From NCBI GenBank assembly GCA_000727475.1, contig KL647324.1, positions 1-64,000 on the forward strand: a DNA stretch of 64,000 nucleotides, written 5' to 3'. The notes beneath the pieces were generated by a model, which was not told where the DNA came from, ran no database searches, and saw nothing but the letters and a program-made list of their open reading frames with translations. Every line of letters starts with the position of its first letter. The first letter of the stretch is position 1. Both the position numbers and the translations under genes were made by a program. Below, piece after piece: positions 50,901 through 58,904 of this stretch. The DNA comes from Sarcocystis neurona. Taxonomy: Eukaryota; Apicomplexa; Conoidasida; Eucoccidiorida; Sarcocystidae.

Positions 50901-53900
50901 GGGACAGCCATAGGAATTGCCTTTCAGCTGTACGACGATGAGCTCGATGTAACGGCTACGTCTTCGAACCTGGGGAAGCCTGTCTTAAATGACCTACGGG
51001 CAGTAAGTCTGCAGGCTGCACCTGCGCGTGCGGCTGCCCGTGCATCTGCGCATGCACCTGCACCTGCGTCTGGGCCTACACCTGCGCATGCACCTGCCCC
51101 TGTGCCTGCACAAGCGCTTGCACCGGCACCGGGCCTGCGTCTGCGCCTGCGCTTGCTCACCAGACTTCTTCTATTTGTTGTCTTCACTCCCTTCTCCGCT
51201 CTGCCTTTCGTTTTCTCGTCTTCCTCATTTCCCGTCCTTTTACTTCTTTCCCTCTCCGCTTTCTGCTATATTCCGTCTTTTTTTTTACTGTTCCGCCCTG
51301 GTTCGCCGGCTAGAGCCGTATCTGCAGATAGACGAAAATTTCGACATGCATGTCAGTATGTATATACATAGATGCACATAGCTGTGAGAAGGACGCAGGT
51401 CAGCGACATTGCAGGTAGACGAGACAAGCTGCAATGCTTGTAGGTAGACGAGACAAGCTGCAATGTCGCTGACCTGCGTCCTTCTCACAGCTATGTGCAT
51501 CTATGTATATACATACTGACATGCATGTCGAAATTTTCGTCTATCTGCAGTGGGTTGTTGGCCAAGGAGAGTCATTACCTCAGCAGAGCAGCCGCAAGTT
51601 GTCTCGGCGTGCAGCAGCAGCGGCAGGCAAGCGCGCAGCAGCTGTCATTGCCTGAGCGCATGCACCTGTGCCGCTATACGTTTCTCTATGCGTTATTTAT
51701 ATACACGTATATGTAGATGAAAAGAAATAGAGTCGTCTGTTTCTCTGTGGATCTATGTCTGTGTGTCTGTGTGTGTACTTCCTCTTGCATGCGGAAGAAG
51801 TCGTGGTGGTGATGCTGGGGTTGGTCGTAGTCGGCGTGGCTGAAGATAACCGCAGGGCCTGGACAAGTGACTCACGTATTGCTGCTCTTCGACTACTTTC
51901 CGCGTCATGGATTTCTCTCGTACAAAAGTGGATAATATATATCTCCACGCGTGTATAACTGCTGTATATGTAGCATGCTGCGTCTATGTACATTGACGTG
52001 TGCACGCGGGGCAAATGCTCTGCCCTAGGCATACACCTCCTCTACACACACGAGCACACACACACGTAGATCTACTTCTTTCTAACCACCCTCTCTTCCT
52101 TGGCCCGGTGCGGAGGGGGAGGGGGGGAGGTGTACACACGACAAGTCTGCCAGGTATATACCGGACAGGCACACGTACCAAGACTTCTGCCCCTCGCTCT
52201 TTCTATTGTTTTGTACGTCCTTTGCCGCACTTGAGAAGTCTCAGGGAGCCGTGCAGAGGTAATGACTCTGCATAGAGGAAAGGGCAGTGGCGGGCTAACA
52301 GCTGCCTTTTTAGCGGAGCGGCGCACATATGCATGCAGGAGGAGGAGCAGCAGCAGCAGCTGCCCTGTTTGTACAGGGGGCTCGTCACGACCTACGCGCG
52401 CGACTCACGCATGCGCGCAAAGCTTGTGCGATAGTAGTGATGGCCGTGCTTGCATGCGTGTCCTCTGGGGGCGTGTAGGTGGAGGGCTGTCAATATTGGC
52501 TGTCCTTCGAAAAGTGCGTTTAGTCTGCCGCTGCTGTAGAAGAAATCTCAGCGCCACTAGCACGGACGACGGAGGAACCTCCCCCAGTGCGTACAGGTGT
52601 ATAGCGCTGACATACAGTCCCACGCGTGTGCCTGTACTGCTGCCAAGTATCTAAGCAGGGTTGATCAGTTCAGACGCACACACAGACAGAACAAGCCTTT
52701 GTAACGTGTATATATATATATGGGGAATATATCAACATATACATACATATGTATACAGAGAGAGAGACAGAGTGATCGGTCCATATACGTTGAGTTAATG
52801 GTAGACTGTGTGTGTCTGTGTGTGCATATATGTATATATATGCCTTTTTTCAGAGGTAGGTGCTTTTATATTCATTGACACACAAGCGTGTGTGTGTGTA
52901 TATATACCGACACGTACGCCGGCATATTTCTGATATATATATATATATTATATCGTAGATATACGTGAGCATGTGTGACATGGTGCGTGATGTTTTGTGC
53001 GTGCTTCTGAAGGGCCTGGCAACCGCCCCCGCGTTGATGGCGGCGCTGGAGGTAGAAGGAGGAGAAGCTTCTGCTGCCGCACGCAAGCTGCTGCATAGAG
53101 GAACACCAGCAGCAGAATCTCTCTCTGAGGCAGACATCCAGAACATTGCAAGCAGCATTTACGAAGGCGCAGCACTTCCACGTGCACGCCTTCTTACGGC
53201 GCTGTATGTGTCTCGGGTCATAGAGCTGCTTGAAGTGATGGTGGAGTATTCTCACAAATACGATCCCACCTGCCGACAACCGGTTGCAGTGGGCAGCCGT
53301 CCCACGGGTGCAGCTAGCTGCTGTCTTGGGACCGCAGCTGGCCATCCCACGCACGCAGGTCAGGCATGGGGAAGTACACCTAGCTATCCGTCACGTGCTG
53401 CTAGCGACGCCGAAGACGGTGAAGAGAGACGTGCAGCTAGCCAAGGGGAGCTTGCAGTGGGCGAAGGGACACCAGAAGCAGCCAGCGAACGCGGTCACGT
53501 ACACGACGCCGAAACAGCTAGCCACGACGGTGATGCAGTCAGGGCTTGTGCGACGACGCACGCAGCTTGCGGCGGTGTGCGTGGAGCTAAACTTTCCGTT
53601 TCGACACGTGGCAGCCCTGAGTCTACGACTGCGGCAGCAACGCATGCACAGCACCTTCCTGCGCCTCACTCCGGCACGCAGGCCACGCACAAAAACACGT
53701 GCGCCGTTGGAGAAGGCAGCGCCGTCATAGAAGGCAGTGACTCGCTAGCCGAAGCCGCGGTGCTATCGTCTCCACAGGCACAAGCAGCTGCTGCAGCTCC
53801 TCCCCCACAGCAAACCCGTGTTGCATCAGAGAGCAGAGCTGCACGCGCGCTGCGGTGGTTAGCCGCCGCACTGCCTGCCTCGTACCGCTTCATCACTGCG

Positions 53901-54257
53901 AACAGAAGCAGCACGTTCGACTCGAGGACACCCGCTGCTGCGGGGGCTGCGTCCGGTGCTGTTGCTGACGCTGCAAACAGAGTTGCTGCTTCTACTGCTG
54001 GTCACACAGACGAAGCTCTTATAGAGGGTGCGGCCACGCGTGCTTCTCCTCGCATTGCAGCGCACCGTAGTACTTCAGTTGCTACTTCTTCCCGTCACAG
54101 CGCTCCAGATGAACGGGAGACTGGGGTGTGTGGCCAACGGAGATGTGATGTCAACACAAGTGAAGAAGAGGCAGCTGCTGCAGCCGAGATGATCCGCACG
54201 TGTTGCAGCGGAGTCGCCGCTCTCCTGCTATTCACGTTGTCGAGGAAAACCGTCTAG
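32844..54257 (+). CDS. COQ1: Long-chain polyprenyl diphosphate synthase (ubiquinone side chain)
   Basis: Ten exons: 32844-32866 (minimal exon 1), 35301-35433, 36098-36176, 37648-37803, 40471-40552, 43028-43144, 46487-46602, 49738-49824, 50860-51002, 53013-54257. Every junction is GT-AG and every phase agrees, giving 726 residues from ATG 32844. Family landmarks occur in order: GKRFRP 98-103 (isopentenyl diphosphate binding), first aspartate-rich motif DDVID 162-166 then [28 protein letters not shown], second motif DDELD 290-294, [16 protein letters not shown]. Small residues Ala and Ser at positions -5 and -4 before the first motif fit a long-chain product, as bulky residues there shorten the chain in FPP synthases. 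Expected role: making the mitochondrial ubiquinone tail from FPP/GGPP and IPP. After residue 397 comes about 330 residues of Ala/Ser/Thr-rich sequence where the family has only a short terminus. The 5' end is the uncertain part. Confidence 0.85.
32867..35300 (+). repeat. Inferred intron 1: CAG, TA and CTG repeats
   Basis: CAG triplets (32935-33060) are followed by TA tracts (33690-33960) and a minisatellite. From 34565 the sequence is CTG-rich, with CTTCTTCACCTGCTG units at 35110-35180, up to the acceptor ACTGCTGCAG|G. If the exon 1 assignment is wrong, this is the upstream flank. Confidence 0.45.
33811..33995 (+). repeat. 42-48 bp minisatellite with variable TA tract
   Basis: The block GTATGTGTGCGTATTTCCTG starts at 33821, 33863, 33907 and 33955 (steps 42, 44, 48). 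The non-TA part is almost identical in each copy and the length changes sit in the TA run. It yields repeated peptides in several frames but is not coding. Confidence 0.9.
35301..35433 (+). CDS. COQ1: Polyprenyl synthase exon 2
   Basis: Frame LVPRLLGDG to TRRLR. The acceptor is ACTGCTGCAG|G (phase 2) and the donor CGG|GTAAGT (phase 0). The frame stays open upstream to 34681 without any ATG, so a start must come from an earlier exon. The CTG-rich sequence before 35301 is read here as intron. Confidence 0.7.
36098..36176 (+). CDS. COQ1: Polyprenyl synthase exon 3
   Basis: Encodes [20 protein letters not shown] and the following residues, the N-terminal helix of the family. Acceptor TTCTGTTGCAG|CGT (phase 0), donor TCTCTG|GTAAAA (phase 1). 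A second CAG ten bases downstream would break the frame. Confidence 0.85.
37648..37803 (+). CDS. COQ1: Polyprenyl synthase exon 4
   Basis: Carries the [20 protein letters not shown] segment, including the isopentenyl-binding GKRxRP motif. Acceptor CGCATGCAG|TC after a long TG repeat, donor CCCCAG|GTAAGC, phases 1 and 1. Confidence 0.93.
38917..39045 (+). repeat. Intronic GCA/GCAGTA triplet block
   Basis: GCAGCAGTAATAGCAGCACC-type units inside intron 4 of the synthase gene. They are open in frame (Ala/Val/Ile) for about 100 codons, yet clearly intronic since flanking exons join without it. This shows that AGC blocks here are not limited to coding sequence. Confidence 0.85.
40471..40552 (+). 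CDS. COQ1: Polyprenyl synthase exon 5
   Basis: Encodes the helix [13 protein letters not shown] that precedes the first aspartate-rich motif. Acceptor GCGCAGCAG|AG, donor GCGAG|GTACGT, entering in phase 1 and leaving in phase 2. Confidence 0.9.
42755..43036 (+). repeat. Triplicated 3' splice-site region of intron 5
   Basis: Three near-copies of AGG plus a T-rich tract plus TTGCTGCAGC (middle copy CGTTGCAGC) end their CAG at 42776, 42886 and 43027. After each, bases resembling the start of exon 6 follow (CGTAATGCAC, CGTGAAGCAC, CATCCTGCAC). Only the third opens the real exon. The first two lead into TA/CATA repeats. Confidence 0.8.
43028..43144 (+). CDS. COQ1: Polyprenyl synthase exon 6 (first aspartate-rich motif)
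   Basis: Encodes [15 protein letters not shown] and [16 protein letters not shown], the catalytic first aspartate-rich motif and the helix after it. Acceptor GTTTGTTGCTGCAG|C, donor AGAGC|GTGAGA, phase 2 at both ends. Confidence 0.95.
46025..46486 (+). repeat. Seven-copy minisatellite of branch-point/pyrimidine units before exon 7
   Basis: TGCTGTT begins at 46025, 46092, 46166, 46245, 46313, 46398 and 46464 (steps 66-85 bp). Most copies continue as TTAACTTTTC or TTGACTTCTC followed by long CT tracts, like a branch-point adenine followed by a pyrimidine tract. The last copy runs directly into the acceptor CGATACAG|A of exon 7. Confidence 0.85.
46487..46602 (+). CDS. COQ1: Polyprenyl synthase exon 7
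   Basis: Encodes [16 protein letters not shown] and [17 protein letters not shown]. Acceptor GTCGATACAG|A, donor GAAATCC|GTAAGG. The frame stays open 58 codons past the donor (to 46778), so an intron-retaining transcript would not stop at once. Confidence 0.92.
46623..47535 (+). repeat. CAG-oriented triplet blocks at the start of intron 7
   Basis: GCAGCAG tracts at 46655-47060 and 47280-47520, separated by ordinary sequence. Gln/Ala/Ser-rich frames result. They lie between synthase exons 7 and 8, so they are intronic. Confidence 0.8.
49738..49824 (+). CDS. COQ1: Polyprenyl synthase exon 8
   Basis: Encodes [20 protein letters not shown], with the conserved Lys-Thr pairs that contact diphosphate, and ends [10 protein letters not shown]. 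Acceptor CTGGCGCAG|GA, donor TTTTGG|GTAAGA, phase 1 at both ends. Confidence 0.94.
50690..50825 (+). repeat. CTG/CCTTCC minisatellite before exon 9
   Basis: CTTCCTTCCCTCCTCAGCTG and CTTCCTTCCCTCCTTAGCTG occur with CTG-rich spacers, about 66 bp apart, just upstream of the exon 9 acceptor. Each contains a pyrimidine tract followed by an AG, so each is a possible decoy acceptor. Confidence 0.7.
50860..51002 (+). CDS. COQ1: Polyprenyl synthase exon 9 (second aspartate-rich motif)
   Basis: Encodes [20 protein letters not shown] and [11 protein letters not shown], the second catalytic aspartate-rich motif and the lid region. Acceptor TTATTGCACAG|GA, donor CGGGCA|GTAAGT, entering in phase 1 and leaving in phase 0. 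Confidence 0.95.
51003..51165 (+). repeat. GCACCTGC hexamer/dodecamer array at the start of intron 9
   Basis: Directly after the exon 9 donor, CACCTGCGCATG-type units repeat with variation, giving an Ala/Pro-rich open frame that continues from the exon for over 100 codons. It is intronic in the chosen model. Confidence 0.7.
51322..51550. repeat. Perfect 93-bp inverted repeat with 43-bp loop
   Basis: Arm 51322-51414 and arm 51458-51550 are exact reverse complements over 93 bases, both bounded by CTGCAG. The match stops at the next base on each side. The loop (51415-51457) includes a 24-bp direct repeat, AGGTAGACGAGACAAGCTGC plus AATG, at 51413 and 51442. It sits in intron 9 of the synthase gene and would fold into a long hairpin in the pre-mRNA. 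Confidence 0.95.
53013..54257 (+). CDS. COQ1: Polyprenyl synthase exon 10 with long low-complexity tail
   Basis: Begins [13 protein letters not shown] after TTCTGAAG and runs through the expected C-terminal helices to about residue 397 ([18 protein letters not shown]). The next 330 residues are Ala, Ser, Thr, Gly and His rich. Two late segments could replace the missing terminal helix: [15 protein letters not shown] near 53850 and [14 protein letters not shown] at the very end, which recalls the usual Leu-x-Arg-Lys terminus. An unseen intron within the tail is possible. Confidence 0.8.
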   Translation, partial: GLATAPALMAALEVEGGEASAAARKLLHRGTPAAESLSEADIQNIASSIYEGAALPRARLLTALYVSRVIELLEVMVEYSHKYDPTCRQPVAVGSRPTGAASCCLGTAAGHPTHAGQAWGSTPSYPSRAASDAEDGEERRAASQGELAVGEGTPEAASERGHVHDAETASHDGDAVRACATTHAACGGVRGAKLSVSTRGSPESTTAAATHAQHLPAPHSGTQATHKNTCAVGEGSAVIEGSDSLAEAAVLSSPQAQAAAAAPPPQQTRVASESRAARALRWLAAALPASYRFITANRSSTFDSRTPAAAGAASGAVADAANRVAASTAGHTDEALIEGAATRASPRIAAHRSTSVATSSRHSAPDERETGVCGQRRCDVNTSEEEAAAAAEMIRTCCSGVAALLLFTLSRKTV

Positions 54258-55380
54258 GCAGCGGCGTCACCAGACACTCGGCTGCGATGCAGCCCTGTGT
54301 GCAGCCCAGGCGCCCGTTTCCGAACGAAAAAAAAGGCAAAAAGTGCGCCCTTCGTGCGTCTTTACTTTCTGTGTACACTGTCAGCCTTCGTAAGGCAGGA
54401 AACCACGTATACATCTAATCTACACACGGAGAGAGATACGCGTATTCCTGGGCATCTGTGTGGGTGGACTCTTAGCGTCTCGCACCTTCTTATTCCACGT
54501 TGTGCACGCGAGTGTATACGTGTGCACGCATGTACGCGCGTCTGGCTGGCTAGACTAAGTGCAGTAGTCGTATGGAAACACAGGAAATTGCGGTCTGCTG
54601 TATGTAACGGCACACATCTGCGTAACCTACGTGGATATGAGTGCCACAGGCAAGGCAAATATCTGCGGTTGGCGAACGCCTATCGGCACGAGTTTTCCCG
54701 TACCTACAAATACACGTAATAAACACACGTATGCATATATATATATATATATATTGTATGCTCGAACCGATTTACTTGCCGTGGCAGCAGGTGTGATTCG
54801 AGTCGTCACTACACGAATTTAGTTACTGTGTGCATCTGCGTGTATGTTGCTGTCCCTGTGTGCGGGCACCGTGTATACATGAATACATTGCGAGCACGTG
54901 GCAATGCCCGTGTAGATGCGTCTATAGACCCATATAAATTGTACAGTGGGCAAGCAATTAGTTTTCTGAAGGAAAAGTTGAGTGAAATTCATTCTGTGAA
55001 CCTTCTTCGTGGAATCCCTCGACAGCGCGGTTCAGATTGTTGCCGTCAGTGCCGAAGGGTGTTCTTGTAGAGAGCACGGAACGACTCGATATAAAGCAAG
55101 CGTCGCTCGTTGAGTGCCAAAAGGTAGTCGCGTGAGACGAAGCTTTCTTGACGCCAAGGAAAATTTCCTCTTTAATCAAACGGATTCTTTCCTCATTGGG
55201 AAGAGTGCGAGACGGGCGCCGATGGTTTCCCGCCGAAGTAAGTGTGTCTTCTTTGACCGGAAAAAGATACAGATCGCTAGTGAAGTCAGATTGCCTCTTT
55301 GGGTGTGAGGAAAACTGTCCGTGTTCTGCTGCTGGTAAGCCGCCAGTGGCAGACACAAAGACACGCTCTGTGGGGTAAAA
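54258..55380. other. 3' flank of the synthase gene; no recognised gene
   Basis: Ordinary sequence with one TA tract (54738-54752). A minus frame of 201 codons (54958-55563) is the longest open frame and has a varied composition, but it resembles nothing I know and overlaps a tandem duplication. It is not claimed as a gene. Confidence 0.5.
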
Positions 55381-55387
55381 CAAAGTA

Positions 55388-55541
55388 CTTCCCGTAACAA
55401 GTTTCTGTTCACAGTGCACGCGGTACAGACGCAGAACAATGGAAGAGAGGAAACATGCAAGCGCTTCCCGTAGCAAGTTGCTCTTCACAATATACGAGGT
55501 ACAGACGCGTAACAATAGAAGAGAGAAAGAATGCAAGCGGG
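55388..55541. repeat. 76-bp tandem duplication, diverged
   Basis: CTTCCCGTA-ACAAGTT-TTCACA-GGTACAGACGC blocks recur at 55388 and 55464. Both copies end with GAGAG and ATGCAAGCG. The period is not a multiple of three, so related peptides appear in two different minus frames. Confidence 0.8.
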
Positions 55542-56410
55542 GACAGCGCCACCATATAGACATCTACGTCGACTTCCACAGGTGAAGCGCTCGCTCAGAG
55601 GATTACTGCATGCGCTTGATATGTTCACGTTCCTGAGACTCTGAAGATACACTGCAGCCTGCACTGCTCTGCGGCGCCAGCAGAGCATTTACTGTACTGA
55701 AATAAGCTCAGGTAATCAGTCGCCCGTGCACTCCAACCCTTTCGTTCAAAGGACACCTCATCCCTATGAAGCTGAGATAAGCGCACGAATACTTGAACGG
55801 CTCTACTGAATTGCGCGCATGCGCAAACACACGCTGCGGTGGGGACGGCCGCGTCAAGAAGCTGCAGACCGGAAGACTTGTCCCCCGTTCGAGAGAACAC
55901 GGAAGTTATCCTTCGTTACCGTAGTAGACATGGCATGCGTGTCAGGCGTGCGCTCACTCAAACTCTGCCTGCGCGAGTACAAGTGTAAAACGGCACAACT
56001 GGCAATAATGCATGCTTGCGCACAGCCGCGGAGGAATAAACTGCACGCGTGGATGTGTAAGGCAACAGTCGGTGATCTTGAAGCACTCGCACACGCGCCG
56101 GTTACAAGTGCGGGCGTAGGTGCTCTGTCCCATGCAAAAGGTCAACGCATCAGGGGCTCGCCAACTGCACAGCTTATAAGCTTTATATATATATGTAGAC
56201 GTGTGTGGGCCCTGTACACAAGCATCGACGCTACGAAAATGCATACACGTGTGGAAACAAGCTGGGAGATGTCGCTAGTAGCCTCCGTTCATTAGCGGAG
56301 ATATGACCACACGTCATCACGCGGTGGCACGCTATACTAAAATTTAGAAAGGCACTGTTACTGGCGCGTGCACGCCCTCATGAAAAATTGTCAGCAGACG
56401 GAAAGTCGCG

Positions 56411-56442
<32 letters not shown>

Positions 56443-58900
56443 CACACACACGCTCCCGCATCTACCTACACACACACGTACAAATATATACACAGATACA
56501 TACCTAGATATATACACACGTGTACAACCTGCGAAGCATTCCGTTTCGCAGAAACACATTTAAGTCCCGCAACTTCATACACAAGTGACTTCGCAAGGAC
56601 AACTTTACCGGGTGGGCCACGCCGGAAGAGCGTTTTTTGCAGTGCGAACAGAAACTGAAATGCACACGTTTCTGCGTGAACGCACAGTCATACGGTCAAT
56701 GAAGGCCGAAGCTCCCTGAGTGCGTGCACTCGGGTGCAATGACAACGGCATGACGCGGACCTACGCCATCAAGGCGCAACGACGTTTTTGAGAGTATGCA
56801 CGCACGTGTACACGGCTGTACACAGTTTCCCGAATTCGAACAAACATCTATGTATCCCATCATTTAGACATCCCCTACTCCTTCACGTCTCTATGCGCGT
56901 TGGTTACTATACCTTTTTTGGACCGTTTTTGTTCTTAACTAGTCTGTGAAGCCTTCTCAGCAGCGCCCAAATCTGTCCACGTTAACCACCCAAGTATACA
57001 TGTACATATATATATATATGTACTACTGAAAACCGAGAATGTGAACACCCGCTTCTGTGTTCTGCAGAAATCATGGGAGGACACGTTTAGACACGGACAA
57101 GCTTACTTGCCCCATTCTCGTGGCAGACATGTTGTCCTTCCTCCGGTGTAAACACACCTTCTTACCCACAAGTCATGTCTGCGTACAGCTCCAGCTAGGA
57201 GCGCACGCACGTACGCGAACCTTCAAGTGTAATTGCATCTCTCCCTACACCTGCTACCTTAGGTCTCCTACTGCGGGGGAGCGCCTCTCTTTTGGTTCAC
57301 AAATGTCGCAATTGCTGCACTTCTGGGGGGCCAAGAATACCCTCGCACACAGCATCATTTTCTTGAAACTCATGTTGTTCAGGCACACCTGATGCGCACC
57401 GGTCTCTCCACTTCCTCCTCCGTAGGCACCCAAATCAAGGCAAGCGTTGGTTTCGACACCCCTCCCCACGTGTACGACGTACACCTACAATACAATGCGC
57501 TGGCCCTTCCAGGTGAACCTACACTTCACCAGAGTCGACAACCCTGTGACACTACCGAGTGTGCGTACACCTTCATTCACAGTGCGACGCCTTTTCACAG
57601 ATATTCCCGCACACTACCGGCACACGCGACAATCTGCCGGAATATTCACAGACAACCCAACATTTCAGCAGGTACCCTGGTGGCTGGTCATAACGCGTTT
57701 CAATGGAAGCGCACGGCGGCGCTGCACGAGACACAAGATTTTGTCTCTTTCTCCGCTACGAATTGGTGCTGCTCCTGCAACACACTCCGATCCTTCCACC
57801 TTGAGTACCCGGTTACCTGCCGCGGCATAAGCCCTGTGTGTACGTCATCAGCAACGAAACACATGTAAATGTACACGTGAATGCAAATATGCTGCTTACC
57901 CGTGTACACCTGTATACGGAGCCGCTGCTCTGTGGCTCAGGGAACACAATTGCGTAGATGAATACGCGAGAGTACTTGTGTACACCGACGCGCCCGGAAT
58001 CACTACTCACCATCATCTAATCTGGCGAACTCACGCACATAAGCGTCGAACTAAACACCTGCTAGACTTGTAAACCGACTCTCGACGTTGCGACACATCG
58101 CGCACAGCTGTTGCCAATAAGCTGTGGTGAAACACTTTTTTGTGCTTCCAGCGAAATTTACTGAAATGAACGATGGCGCAAAAAGCCGCGCGAAAATCAC
58201 GCAAAAAACATTGCCGGGGCTTTCTATAATGAGGTCGAGACGATTGTCTCTACATAAACAGAATTGCTGGGCTACTCTGTTTTTCACGATACCTTTTTCC
58301 CATCCTCACCTGCGGGGCACGCACGCACCCATGCAGACACATACCCGTTCTCTCTTTCTCCCTCTCTCTCACACACACACACACGGAGACACAAAGCTAC
58401 TACACTGATCTACGTACGAGCTTGTCTGTATATACGGAGGCTGCATCCACATTTACGAATCTACATACGCAGGGTCTCCTACACAGATGCATACACCTGC
58501 GCACGTTGGTTTCTTGGACGTGGAGCAATGAACTCCCAATACAGACTTTGGTAGGTCACCCTACGTCTGCGTATGCACATAATCAAATTTACATCGTTGA
58601 AGTATATATGAACACATCACTGTAGGCGCTTGTCACCTCTCGAGTCTCACTCTCTCCCGTGCGACGCAGCGACTAACTCAGATTTGCTCCATATCACACA
58701 CACGCAGTAGCCGCGCTGGGGCGGGCAACACACAATAGAGACAGGCTGGCCCTACTACGTCAAGGGGCCAATGACTCAACAACATAAACACACACATCTT
58801 CACGCTTCTCAATAATAACTGCTTCATTCACTCACTCAACCAACAACACACGGCCGACGCACGTAGTACCGTACGTTTTCAGCTATCCAAGACCTGCTTC
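55542..58900. other. Repeat-poor DNA, no recognised gene
   Basis: Includes a CA tract at 56410-56455 and a TA tract at 57006-57020. The longest frame, 158 codons on plus (57392-57868), is within chance expectation and unfamiliar. Confidence 0.55.
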
Positions 58901-58904
58901 TGTT

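Noticed and set aside
53284..53730. 148-codon alternative plus frame inside exon 10
   Set aside because: It overlaps the synthase tail in another frame. It has no known domain and its start lies inside an exon with better support.
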